64,000 bases of DNA from Eutreptiella sp. 'Long Island Sound 2002' (Eukaryota > Euglenozoa > Euglenophyceae > Eutreptiales > Eutreptiaceae). Every line of letters starts with the position of its first letter. Within the stretch, counting starts at the first letter, position 1. The translations under genes and the position numbers were made by a program. This document shows, in pieces, positions 35,201 to 46,973 of the stretch. Where the stretch lies: positions 165,981,872 through 166,045,871 of the forward strand of contig OZ038380.1 of assembly GCA_964036045.1 (NCBI GenBank), read 5' to 3'. Under the pieces are notes generated by a model that saw only the letters and a program-made list of their open reading frames with translations, made no database searches and was not told the origin of the DNA.

Positions 35201-36259
35201 CGTTTTCTGGAAAACCAGAATCGGAGAATTTTTTTTTTTTTTTTATGCGAGAATTCTCGTTTTGCGGAAAACCAGAATCCGAGAATTTTTTTTTTTTTTT
35301 ATTCGAGAATTCTCGTTATGTGGAAAACCAGAATCGGAGAATAATTTTTGTTTTTTTTTTTTTTTTATGCGAGAATTCTCGTTTTGTGGAAAACCAGAAT
35401 CGGAGAATTTTTTTTTTTTTTTATCCGAGAATCCTCGTTTTGTGGAAAACCAGAATCGGAGAATAATTTTTTTTTTTTTTATGCGAGAATTCTCGTTTTG
35501 TGGAAAAACAGAATTGGAGAATTTTTTTTTTTTTTTTATCCGAGAATCCTCGTTTTGTGGAAAACCAGAATCGGAGAATTTTTTTTTTTTTCTTTTATGC
35601 GAGAATTCTCGTTTTGTGGAAAACCAGAATCGGAGAATTTTTTTTTTCTTTTTTCATCTGAGAATCCTCGTTTTGTGGAAAACCAGAATTGGAGAAATTT
35701 TTTTTTTTTTTTTGCGAGAATTCTCGTTTTGTGGAAAACCAGAATCGGAGAATTTTCTTCTTTTTTTTTTTTATCCGAGAATTCTGATTTTGAGGAAAAC
35801 CAGAATCGGAGAATTTTTTTTTTTTTTTTTTTTTTTTCTTTGAGAATTCTCGTTTTGTGGAAAGCCAGAATCGGAGAATTTTTTTTTTTTTTGTTATCCG
35901 AGAATTCCCGTTTTGTGGAACACCAGAATCCGAGATTTTTTTTTTTTTTTTTTTATGCGAGAATTCTCGTTTTGTGGAAAACGAGAATCGGAGAATTTTT
36001 TTTTCTTTTTTTTTTATCCGAGAATCCTCGTTTTGTGGAAAACCAGAATTGGAGAATTTTTTTTCTTTTTTTTTTTTTTTATGCGAGAATTCTCGTTTTG
36101 TGGAAAACCAGAATCGAAGAATTTTTTTTTTTTTTTTTATCCGAGAATCCTCGTTTTGTGGAAAACCAGAATCGGAGATTTTTTTTTTTTTTTTTTATGC
36201 GAGAATTCTCGTTTTGTGGAAAACCAGAATCGGAGAATTTTCTTTTTTTTTTTTTTTTT
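29290..36259 (+). repeat. ~7-kb higher-order segment, copy 1
   Basis: About 115 monomers, matching 36,260-43,200 in order. Pairs of landmarks: GAATTCTAG 29,297/36,266 and 31,362/38,934; CGGAATCCGC 29,541/36,571; doubled CCAGAAAACCAG 30,391/37,908 and 32,454/40,021; CTCGTCTTG 33,563/41,175; GTGGAGAACC 35,151/42,592; CTGATTTTGAGG 35,784/43,168. Offsets run from 6,430 to about 7,790 because of internal gains and losses. The segment ends with the first CTGATTTTGAGG, AACACC, AAAACGAG series, which becomes the main family after 43 kb. Confidence 0.8.
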
Positions 36260-36739
36260 ATTCGAGAATTCTAGTTTTGTGGAAAACCAGAATCGGAGAA
36301 TAATTTTTCTTTTTTTTTTTTTTTTGTATGCGAGAAATCTCGTTTCGTGGAAAACCAGAATCGGAGAATTTTTTTTTTTTTTTTTTTTTATGCGGGAATT
36401 CTTGTTTTGTGGAAAAACAGAATCGGAGAATTTTTTTTTTTTTATCCGAGAATCCTCGTTTTGTGGAAAACCAGAATCGGAGAATTTTTTTTTTCTTTTT
36501 TTTTTTTTTATGCGAGAATTCTCGTTTTGTGGAAAACCAGAATCGGAGAACTTTTTTTTTTTTTTTTATCCGGAATCCGCGTTTTGTGGAAAACCAGAAT
36601 CGCAGAATTTTTTTTCTTTTTTTTATGCGAGAATTCTCGTTTTGTGGAAAACCAGAATCGGAGAATTTTTTTTTTTTTTTATCCGAGAATCCTCGTTTTG
36701 TGGAAAACCAGAATCGGACAATTTTTTTTTTTTTATGCG

Positions 36740-37825
36740 AGAATTCTCGTTTTGCGGAAAACCAGAATCGGAGAATTTTTTTTTTTTTTTTTATTCGAGA
36801 ATTCTCGTTATGTGGAAAACCAGAAAACCAGAATCGGAGAATTCCTTTTTTTTTTTTTTTATCCGAGAATCCTCGTTTTGTGGAAAACCAGAATCGGAGA
36901 ATTTTTTTTTTTTTTTATGCGAGAATTCTCGTTTTGTGGAAAACCAGAATCGGAGAATTTTTTTTTTTTTTAATCCGAGAATCCTCGTTTTGTGGAAAAC
37001 CAGAATCGGAGAATTTTTTTTTTTTTTTTTATCCGAGAATCCTCGTTTTGTGGAAAACCAGAATCGGAGAATTTTTTTTTTTTTTTATCCGAGAATCCTC
37101 GTTTTGTGGAAAACCAGAATCGGATAATATTTTTTTTTCTTTTTTATGCGAGAATTCTCGTTTTGTGGAAAAACAGAATTGGAGAATTTTTTTTTTTTTT
37201 ATCCGAGAATCCTCGTTTTGCGGAAAACCAGAATCGGAGATTTTTTTTTTTTTTTCATGCGAGAATTCTCGTTTTGTGGAAAACCAGAATCGGAGATTTT
37301 TTTTTTTTTTTTTATCCGAGAATCCTCGTTTTGTGGAAAACCAGAATCGGAGAATTTTTTTTTTTTTTTTATGCGAGAATTCTCGTTTTGTGGAAAACCA
37401 GAATCGGAGAATTTTTTTTTTTTTTTCATCCGAGAATCCTCGTTTTGTGGAAAACCAGAATTGGAGAATTTTTTTTTTTTTATCCGAGAATCCTCGTTTT
37501 GTGGAAAACCAGAATCGGAGAATTTTTTTTTTTTATCCGAGAATCCTCGCTTTGTGGAAAACCAGAATCGGAGAATTTTTTTTTTTTTTTATGCGAGAAT
37601 TCTCGTTTTGTGGAAAACCAGAATCGGAGAATTCTTTTTTTTTTTTTCATCCGAGAATCCTCGTTTTGTGGAAAACCAGAATTGGAGAATTTTTTTTCCT
37701 TTTTTTTTTTTTTATGCGAGAATTCTCGTTTTGTGGAAAACCAGAATCGGAGAATTTTTTTTTTTTTTATCCGAGAATCCTCGTTTTGTGGAAAACCAGA
37801 ATCGGACAATTTTTTTTTTTATGCG
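36740..37825 (+). repeat. 1,087-bp nested tandem unit, copy 1
   Basis: Inside ~7-kb copy 2. Landmarks repeat 1,087-1,089 bp downstream: doubled CCAGAAAACCAG at 36,821 and 37,908; CGGATAATAT at 37,121 and 38,210. The cores between these landmarks look almost identical, which suggests a recent event after the ~7-kb duplication. Confidence 0.87.
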
Positions 37826-38620
37826 AGAATTCTCGTTTTGCGGAAAACCAGAATCGGAGAATTTTTTTTTTTTTTTTTTATTCGAGAATTCTCGTTATGT
37901 GGAAAACCAGAAAACCAGAATCGGAGAATTCCTTTTTTTTTTTTTTTTATCCGAGAATCCTCGTTTTGTGGAAAACCAGAATCGGAGAATTTTTTTTTTT
38001 TTTTTATGCGAGAATTCTCGTTTTGTGGAAAACCAGAATCGGAGAATTTTTTTTTTTTTCAATCCGAGAATCCTCGTTTTGTGGAAAACCAGAATCGGAG
38101 AATTTTTTTTTTTTTTTTTATCCGAGAATCCTCGTTTTGTGGAAAACCAGAATCGGAGAATTTTTTTTTTTTTTTATCCGAGAATCCTCGTTTTGTGGAA
38201 AACCAGAATCGGATAATATTTTTTTTTCTTTTTTATGCGAGAATTCTCGTTTTGTGGAAAAACAGAATTGGAGAATTTTTTTTTTTTTTATCCGAGAATC
38301 CTCGTTTTGCGGAAAACCAGAATCGGAGATTTTTTTTTTTTTTTCATGCGAGAATTCTCGTTTTGTGGAAAACCAGAATCGGAGATTTTTTTTTTTTTTT
38401 TTATCCGAGAATCCTCGTTTTGTGGAAAACCAGAATCGGAGAATTTTTTTTTTTTTTTTATGCGAGAATTCTCGTTTTGTGGAAAACCAGAATCGGAGAA
38501 TTTTTTTTTTTTTTTCATCCGAGAATCCTCGTTTTGTGGAAAACCAGAATTGGAGAATTTTTTTTTTTTTATCCGAGAATCCTCGTTTTGTGGAAAACCA
38601 GAATCGGAGAATTTTTTTTT
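37826..38620 (+). repeat. 1,087-bp nested tandem unit, copy 2 (partial)
   Basis: Repeats 36,740-37,530. At about 38,630 it departs into the GCAAGAACTCTCG / GGAAATTCAG monomer also seen at about 31,060, so the right side rejoins the parental order of the ~7-kb unit. Confidence 0.82.
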
Positions 38621-41600
38621 TTTTTTATGCAAGAACTCTCGTTTTGTGGAAATTCAGAATCGGAGAATTTTTTTTTTTTTTTTTCATCCGAGAATCCTCG
38701 TTTTGTGGAAAACCAGAATTGGAGAATTTTTTTTCCTTTTTTTTTTTTTATGCGAGAATTCTCGTTTTGTGGAAAACCAGAATCGGAGAATTTTTTTTTT
38801 TTTTTATCCGAGAATCCTCGTTTTGTGGAAAACCAGAATCGGAGAATTTTTTTTTTTTTTTTTTATGCGAGAATTCTCGTTTTGTGGAAAACCAGAATCG
38901 GAGAATTTTCTTTTTTTTTTTTTTTTTAGTCGAGAATTCTAGTTTTGTGGAAAACCAGAATCGGAGAATAATTTTTCTTTTTTTTTTTTTTTGTATGCGA
39001 GAATTCTCGTTTCGTGGAAAACCAGAATCGGAGAATTTTTTTTTTTTTTATCCGAGAATCCTCCTTTTGTGGAAAACCAGAATCGGAGAATTTTTTTTTC
39101 TTTTTTTTTTTTTATGCGAGAATTCTCGTTTTGTGGAAAACCAGAATCGGAGAATTTTTTTTTTTTTTTTTATCCGAGAATCCTCGTTTTGTGGAAAACC
39201 TGAATCGGAGAATTTTTTTTTTTTTTTTTATGCGAGAATTCTCGTTTTGTGGAAAACCAGAATCGGAGAATTTTTTATTTTTTTTTATCCGAGAATCCTC
39301 GTTTTGTGGAAAACCAGAATCGGAGAATTTTTTTTTTTTTTTTTTTTATCAGAGAATCCTCGTTTTGTGGAAAACCAGAATCGGAGAATTTTTTTTTTTT
39401 TTTTTTTTATCCGAGAATCCTCGTTTTGTGGAAAACCAGAATCGGATAATATTTTTTTTTCTTTTTTTTTATGCGAGAATTCTCGTTTTGTGGAAAAACA
39501 GAATTGGAGAATTTTTTTTTTTTCTTTATCCGAGAATCCTCGTTTTGCGGAAAACCAGAATCGGAGAATTTTTTTTTTTTTTTCCCGCGAGAATTCTCGT
39601 TTTGTGGAAAACCAGAATCGGAGAATTTTGTTTTGTTTTTTTTATCCGAGAATCCTCGTTTTGTGGAAAACCAGAATCGGAGAATTTTTTTTTTTTTTTA
39701 TGCGAGAATTCTCGTTTTGTGGAAAACCAGAATCGGAGAATTTTTTTTTTTTTTTTTCATCCGAGAATCCTCGTTTTGTGGAAAACCAGAATTGGAGAAT
39801 TTTTTTTCGTTTTTTTTTTTTTTTATGCGAGAATTCTCGTTTTGTGGAAAACCAGAATCGGAGAATTTTTTTTTTTTTTATCCGAGAATCCTCGTTATGT
39901 GGAAAACCAGAATCGGACAATTTTTTTTTTTTTTTATGCGAGAATTCTCGTTTTGCGGAAAACCAGAATCGGAGAATTTTTTTTTTTTTTTTATTCGAGA
40001 ATTCTCGTTATGTGGAAAACCAGAAAACCAGAATCGGAGAATTCCTTTTTTTTTTTTCTTTTATCCGAGAATCCTCGTTTTGTGGAAAACCAGAATCGGA
40101 GAATTTTTTTTTTTTTTTTTTATGCGAGAATTCTCGTTTTGTGGAAAACCAGAATCGGAGAATTTTTTTTTTTTTTTAATCCGAGAATCCTCGTTTTGTG
40201 GAAAACCAGAATCGGAGAATTTTTTTTTTTTTTTTATCCGAGAATCCTCGTTTTGTGGAAAACCAGAATCGGAGAATTTTTTTTTTTTTATCCGAGAATC
40301 CTCGTTTTGTGGAAAACCAGAATCGGATAATAATTTTTTTTTTTTTATGCGAGAATTCTCGTTTTGTGGAAAAACAGAATTGGAGAATTTTTTTTTTTTA
40401 TCCGAGAATCCCCGTTTTGCGGAAAACCAGAATCGGAGAATTTTTTTTTTTTTTTTCATGCGAGAATTCTCGTTTTGTGGAAAACCAGAATCGGAGATTT
40501 TATTTTTTTTTTTATCCGAGAATCCTCGTTTTGTGGAAAACCAGAATCGGAGAATTTTTTTTTTTTTTTTATGCGAGAATTCTCGTTTTGTGGAAAACCA
40601 GAATCGGAGAATTTTTTTTTTTTTCATCCGAGAATCCTCGTTTTGTGGAAAACCAGAATTGGAGAATTTTTTTTCCTTTTTTTTTTTTTTTATGCGAGAA
40701 TTCTCGTTTTGTGGAAAACCAGAATCGGAGAATTTTTTTTTTTTTTTTTATCCGAGAATCCTCGTTTTGTGGAAAACCAGAATCGGAGAATTTTTTTTTC
40801 TTTTTTTTTTACCCGAGAATTCTCGTTTTGAGGAAAACCAGAATCGGAGAATAATTTTTCTTTTTTTTTTTTTTTATGCGAGAATTTTCGTTTTGTGGAA
40901 AACCAGAATCGGAGAAATTTTTTTTTTATCCGAGAATCCTCGTTTTGTGGAAAACCAGAATCGGAGAATAATTTTTTTTTTTTATGCAAGAATTCTCGTT
41001 TTGTGGAAAAACAGAATTGGAGAATTTTTTTTTTTTTTTATCCGAGAATCCTCGTTTTGCGGAAAACCAGAATCGGAGAATTTTTTTTTTTTTTTCATGC
41101 GAGAATTCTCGTTTTGTGGAAAACCAGAATCGGAGAATTTTTTTTCCTTTTTTTTTTTTTTTTATGCGAGAATTCTCGTCTTGTGGAAAACCAGAATCGG
41201 AGATTTTTTTTTTTTTTTATCCGAGAATCCTCGTTTTGTGGAAAACCAGAATCGGAGAATTTTTTTTTTTTTTTTATGCGAGAATTCTCGTTTTGTGGAA
41301 AACCAGAATCGGAGAATTTTTTTGTTTTTTTTCATCCGAGAATCCTCGTTTTGTGGAAAACCAGAATTGGAGAATTTTTTTTTCTTTTTTTTTTTTTTTA
41401 TGCGAGAATTCTCGTTTTGTGGAAAACCAGAATCGGAGAATTTTTTTTTTTTTTATCCGAGAATCCTCGTTTTGTGGAAAACCAGAATCGGAGAATTTTT
41501 TTTTTTTTTTTTTTATCCGAGAATTCTCGTTTTGAGGAAAACCAGAATCGGAGAATAATTTTTCTTTTTTTTTTTTTTTTATGCGAGAATTCTCGTTTTG

Positions 41601-43200
41601 TGGAAAACCAGAATCGGAGAAATTTTTTTTTTTTTATCCGAGAATCCTCGTTTTGTGGAAAACCAGAATCGGAGAATAATTTTTTTTTTTTTTTATGCAA
41701 GAATTCTCATTTTGTGGAAAAACAGAATTGGAGAATTTTTTTTTTTTTTTATCCGAGAATCCTCTTTTTCCGGAAAACCAGAATTGGAGAATTTTTTTTT
41801 TTTTTTTCATGCGAGAATTCTCGTTTTGTGGAAAACCAGAATTGGAGAAATTTTTTTCCTTTTTTTTTTTTTTTATGCGAGAATTCTCGTTTTGTGGAAA
41901 ACCAGAATCGGAGAATTTTTTTTTTTTTATCCGAGAATCCTCGTTTTGTGGAAAACCAGAATCGGAGAATTTTTTTTTTTTTTTCATGCGAGAATTCTCG
42001 TTTTGCGGAAAACCAGAATCGGAGAATTTTTTTTCCTTTTTTTTTTTTTTTATGCGAGAATTCTCGTTTTGTGGAAAACCAGAATCGGAGAATTTTTTTT
42101 TTTTTTTTATCCGAGAATCCTCGTTTTGTGGAAAACCAGAATCGGAAAAAAATTTTTTTTTTTTTATCCGAGAATCCTCGTTTTGTGGAAAACCAGAATC
42201 GGATAATAATTTTTTTTTTTCTTATGCGAGAATTCTCGTTTTGTGGAAAAACAGAATTGGAGATTTGCTTTTTCTTTTATCCGAGAATCCTCTTTTTGCG
42301 GAAAACCAGAATCGGAGAATTTTTTTTTTTTTTTTTTCATGCGAGAATTCTCGTTTTGTGGAAAACCAGAATCGGAGAATTTTTTTTTTTTTTTATCCGA
42401 GAATCCTCGTTTTGTGGAAAACCAGAATGGGAGAATTTTTTTTTTTTTTTATGCGAGAATTCTCGTTTTGTGGAAAACCAGAATCGGAGAATTTTTTTTT
42501 TTTTTTCATCCGAGAATCCTCGTTTTGTGGAAAACCAGAAGCGGAGAATTTTTTTTCCTTTTTTTTTTTTTTATGCGAGAATTCTCGTTTTGTGGAGAAC
42601 CAGAATCGGAGAATTTTTTTTTTTTTTATCCGAGAATCCTCGTTTTGTGGAAAACCAGAATCGGAGAATTTTTTTTTTTTTTTTTTATGCGAGAATTCTC
42701 GTTTTGCGGAAAACCAGAATCGGAGAATTTGTTGTTTTTTTTTATTCGAGAATTCTCGTTATGTGGAAAACCAGAATCGGAGAATAATTTTTGTTTTTTT
42801 TTTTTTTTTATGCGAGAATTCTCGTTTTGTGGAAAACCAGAATCGGAGAATTTTTTTTTTTTTTTTATCCGAGAATCCTCGTTTTGTGGAAAACCAGAAT
42901 CGGAGAATAATTTTTTTTTTTTTATGCGAGAATTCTCGTTTTGTGGAAAAACAGAATTGGAGAATTTTTTTTTTTTTTTATCCGAGAATCCTCGTTTTGT
43001 GGAAAACCAGAATCGGAGAATTTTTTTTTTTTCTTTTATGCGAGAATTCTCGTTTTGTGGAAAACCAGAATTGGAGAAATTTTTTTTTTTTTTATGCGAG
43101 AATTCTCGTTTTGTGGAAAACCAGAATCGGAGAATTTTCTTCTTTTTTTTTTTTTTATCCGAGAATTCTGATTTTGAGGAAAACCAGAATCGGAGATTTT

Positions 43201-46200
43201 TTTTTTTTTTTTTTCTGTGAGAATTCTCGTTTTGTGGAAAACCAGAATCGGAGAATTTTTTTTTTTTTTGGTTATCCGAGAATTCTCGTTTTGTGGAACA
43301 CCAGAATCCGAGATTTTTTTTTTTTTTTTTTTTATGCGAGAATTCTCGTTTTGTGGAAAACGAGAATCGGAGAATTTTTTTTTCTTTTTTTTTATCCGAG
43401 AATCCTCCTTTTGTGGAAAACCAGAATCGGAGAATTTTTTTTTTTTTTTATGCGAGAATTCTCGTTTTGTGGAAAACCAGAATCGGAGAATTTTTTTTTT
43501 TTTTCTTTTTTTTATGCGAGAATTCTTGTTTTGTGGAAAACCGGAATCGGAGAATTTTTTTTTTTTTTTATCCAAGAATCACCGTTTTGTGGAAAACCAG
43601 AATCGGAGAGGTTTTTTTTTTTTTTTTTTTATGCGAGAATTCTCGTTTTGTGGAAAACTAGAATCGGAGAATTTTTTTTTCTTTTTTTTTTTTATCCGAG
43701 AATTCTCTTTTTGTGGAAAACGGGAACTGGAGAATTCTCGTTTTGTGGAAAACCAGAATCGGCGAATTTTTTTTTTTTTTTTATCCGAGAATTCTCGTTT
43801 TGTGGAAAACCAGAATCGGAGAATTTTTTTTTTTTTCTTTTTTTTATGCGAGAATTCTTGTTTTGTGGAAAACCAGAATCGGAGAATTTTTTTTTTTTTT
43901 TTATCCGAGAATCACCGTTTTGTGGAAAACCAGAATCGGAGAGTTTTTTTTTTTTTTTCTTTTTTTTTATGCGAGAATTCTCGTTTTGTGGAAAACCAGA
44001 ATCGGAGAATTTTTTTTTCTTTTTTTTTTTTTTATTCGAGAATTCTCGTTTTGTGGAAAACCAGAATTGGACAGTTTTTTTTTTTTTTCCGAGAATCCTC
44101 GTTTTGCGGAAAACCAGAATCGGAGAATTTTTTTTTTTTTCTTCATGCGAGAATTCTCGTTTTGTGGAAAACCAGAATCGGAGAAATTTTTTTTTTTTTT
44201 TATCCGAGAATCCTCGTTTTGTGGAAAACCAGAATCGGAGAATTTTTTTTTTTTTTTTTCATCCAGGAATCCTCGTTTTGTGGAAAACCAGAATTGGAGA
44301 ATTTTTTTTTTTTTTTTTTATGCGAGAATTCCCGTTTTGTGGAAAACCAGAATCGGAGAATTTTCTTCTTTTTTCTATTTTTATCCGAGAATTCTGATTT
44401 TGAGGAAAACCAGAATCGGAGAATTTTTTTCTTTTTTGTTTTTTTTTAAGTGAGAATTCTCGTTTTGTGGAAAACCAGAATCGGAGAATTTTTTTTTCTT
44501 TTTGTTATCCGAGAATTCTCGTTTTGTGGAACACCAGAATCCGAGATTTTTTTTTTTTTTTATGCGAGAATTCTCGTTTTGTGGAAAACGAGAATCGGAG
44601 AATTTTTTTTTCTTTTTTTTTATCCGAGAATCCTCCTTTTGTGGAAAACCAGAATCGGAGAATTTTTTTTTTTTCTTTTATGCGAGAATTCTCGTTTTGT
44701 GGAAAACCAGAATCGGGGAATTTTTTTTTTTTTTCTTTTTTTTTATGCGAGAATTCTTGTTTTGTGGAAAACCAGAATCGGAGAATTTGTTTTTTTTTTT
44801 TATGCGAGAATTCTCGTTTTGTGGAAAACTAGAATCGGAGAATTTTTTTTTCCTTTTTTTTTTTTTATTCGAGAATTCTCGTTTTGTGGAAAACCAGAAT
44901 CGGAGAATTTTTTTTTTTTTTTTATGCGAGAATTCTCGTTTTGTGGAAAACTAGAATCGGAGAATTTTTTTTTTCTTTTTTTTTATTTATTCGAGAATTC
45001 TCGTTTTGTGGAAAACCAGAATCGGAGAATAATTTTTTTTTTTTTATGCGAGAATTCTCGTTTTTTGGAAAAACAGAATTGGAGAATTTTTTTTTTTTAT
45101 CCGAGAATCCTCGTTTTGCGGAAAACCAGAATCGGAGAATTTTTTTTTTTTTTTTTCATGCGAGAATTCTCGTTTTGTGGAAAACCAGAATCGGAGAATT
45201 TTTTTTTTTTTTATCCGAGAATCCTCGTTTTGTGGAAAACCAGAATCGGAGAATTTTTTTTTTTTTTTATGCGAGAATTCTCGTTTTGTGGAAAACCAGA
45301 ATCGGAGAATTTTTTTTTCTTTTTTTTATGCGAGAATTCTTGTTTTGTGGAAAACCAGAATCGGAGAATTTTTTTTTTTTTTTATCCAAGAATCCCCGTT
45401 TTGTGGAAAACCAGAATCGGAGAGGTTTTTTTTTTGTTTTTTTTTTATGCGAGAATTCTCGTTTTGTGGAAAACTAGAATCGGAGAATTTTTTTTTCTTT
45501 TTTTTATTCGAGAATTCTCGTTTTGTGGAAAACCAGAATTGGAGAATTTTTTTTTTTTTTCCGAGAATCCTCCTTTTGCGGAAAACCAGAATCGGAGAAT
45601 TTTTTTTTTTTTCTTCATGCGAGAATTCTCGTTTTGTGGAAAACCAGAATCGGACAATTTTTTTTTTTTTTTATCCGAGAATCCTCGTTTTGTGGAAAAC
45701 CAGAATCGGAGAATTTTTTTTTTTTTTTTCATCCAGGAATCCTCGTTTTGTGGAAAACCAGAATTGGAAAATTTTTTTTCCATTTTTTTTTTATGCGAGA
45801 ATTCTCGTTTTGTGGAAAACCAGAATCGGAGAATTTTCTTCTTTTTTTCTTTTTTATCCGAGAATTCTGATTTTGAGGAAAACCAGAATCGGAGAATTTT
45901 TTTTTTTTTGTTTTTTTTTAAGTGAGAATTCTCGTTTTGTGGAAAACCAGAATCGGAGAATTTTTTTTTCTTTTTGTTATCCGAGAATTCTCGTTTTGTG
46001 GAACACCAGAATCCGAGATTTTTTTTTTTTTTTTTATGCGAGAATTCTCGTTTTGTGGAAAACGAGAATCGGAGAATTTTTTTTTTTCTTTTTTTTTATC
46101 CGAGAATCCTCCTTTTGTGGAAAACCAGAATCGGAGAATTTTTTTTTTTTTTTTTATGCGAGAATTCTCGTTTTGTGGAAAACCAGAATCGGGGAATTTT

Positions 46201-46973
46201 TTTTTTTTCCTTTTTTTTATGCGAGAATTCTTGTTTTGTGGAAAACCAGAATCGGAGAATTTTTTTTTTTTATGCGAGAATTCTCGTTTTGTGGAAAACT
46301 AGAATTCGAGAATTTTTTTTTCTTTTTTTTTTTTTTATTCGAGAATTCTCGTTTTGTGGAAAACCAGAATCGGAGATTTTTTTTTTTTTTTTATGCGAGA
46401 ATTCTCGTTTTGTGGAAAACTAGAATCGGAGAATTTTTTTTTCTTTTTTTTTTTTATTCGAGAATTCTCGTTTTGTGGAAAACCAGAATCGGAGAATAAT
46501 TTTTTTTTTTTTTATGCGAGAATTCTCGTTTTGTGGAAAAACAGAATTGGAGAATTTTTTTTTTTTATCCGAGAATCCTCGTTTTGCGGAAAACCAGAAT
46601 CGGAGAATTTTTTTTTTTTTTTTTTTCATGCGAGAATTCTCGTTTTGTGGAAAACCAGAATCGGAGAATTTTTTTTTTTTATCCGAGAATCCTCGTTTTG
46701 TGGAAAACCAGAATCGGAGAATTTTTTTTTTTTTATGCGAGAATTCTCGTTTTGTGGAAAACCAGAATCGGAGAATTTTTTTTTTTTTTTTCATCCGAGA
46801 ATCCTCGTTTTGTGGAAAACTGGAATTGGAGAAATTTTTTTTTTTTATGCGAGAATTCTTGTTTTGTGGAAAACCAGAATCGGAGAATTTTCTTCTTTTT
46901 TTTTTTTTTTATCCGAGAATTCTGATTTTGAGGAAAACCAGAATCGGAGAATTTTTTTTTTTTTGTTTGTTTT
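43201..46973 (+). repeat. Start of right-hand family (CTGATTTTGAGG / AAGTGAG)
   Basis: No gene. A monomer with CTGATTTTGAGG is followed by one starting AAGTGAG. Then come ATCCG with AACACC and ATCCGAG ending, AAAACGAG, CTCCTTTT, consensus, GAATTCTTG, and often AATCACCG with GGAGAG. TAAGTGAG is at 44,447, 45,919 and 46,974 (1,472 and 1,055 bp apart). AATCACCG monomers are first seen here (about 43,574) and are frequent to the end of the window. Confidence 0.8.
43729..43740 (+). repeat. Monomer fusion without T-tract
   Basis: The GGAGAATT at the end of one core passes directly into the TCTCG of the next core (GGAGAATTCTCG), with no T homopolymer between. The junction lies exactly in the GAGAATT that occurs twice per monomer, as expected for a deletion by recombination between the two internal copies. 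The flanking core also has private changes (GTGGAAAACGGGAACTGG). Confidence 0.9.

Larger units (their letters stand above)
36260..43200 (+). repeat. ~7-kb higher-order segment, copy 2
   Basis: Second copy of 29,290-36,259. Compared with copy 1 it lacks about 600 bp (ten monomers) near 36,700 and has gained an internal tandem duplication of ~1,087 bp. It also shows a second GAGG monomer and GCAAGAATTCTC monomers near 41,515-41,700, suggesting another small gain. The two copies are adjacent. Confidence 0.8.

Noticed and set aside
36328-40179. Very long open frames (here 1,283 codons; many of 300-1,000 codons on + and 60-220 on -)
   Set aside because: Each is a string of MREFSFCGKPESEN, ENSRFVENQNRRI or ARILVLWKTRIGEF blocks separated by Phe runs (or Lys runs on the minus strand). 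Several overlapping frames are open at once and neighbours switch frame with T-tract length. This is a by-product of the satellite, not coding.
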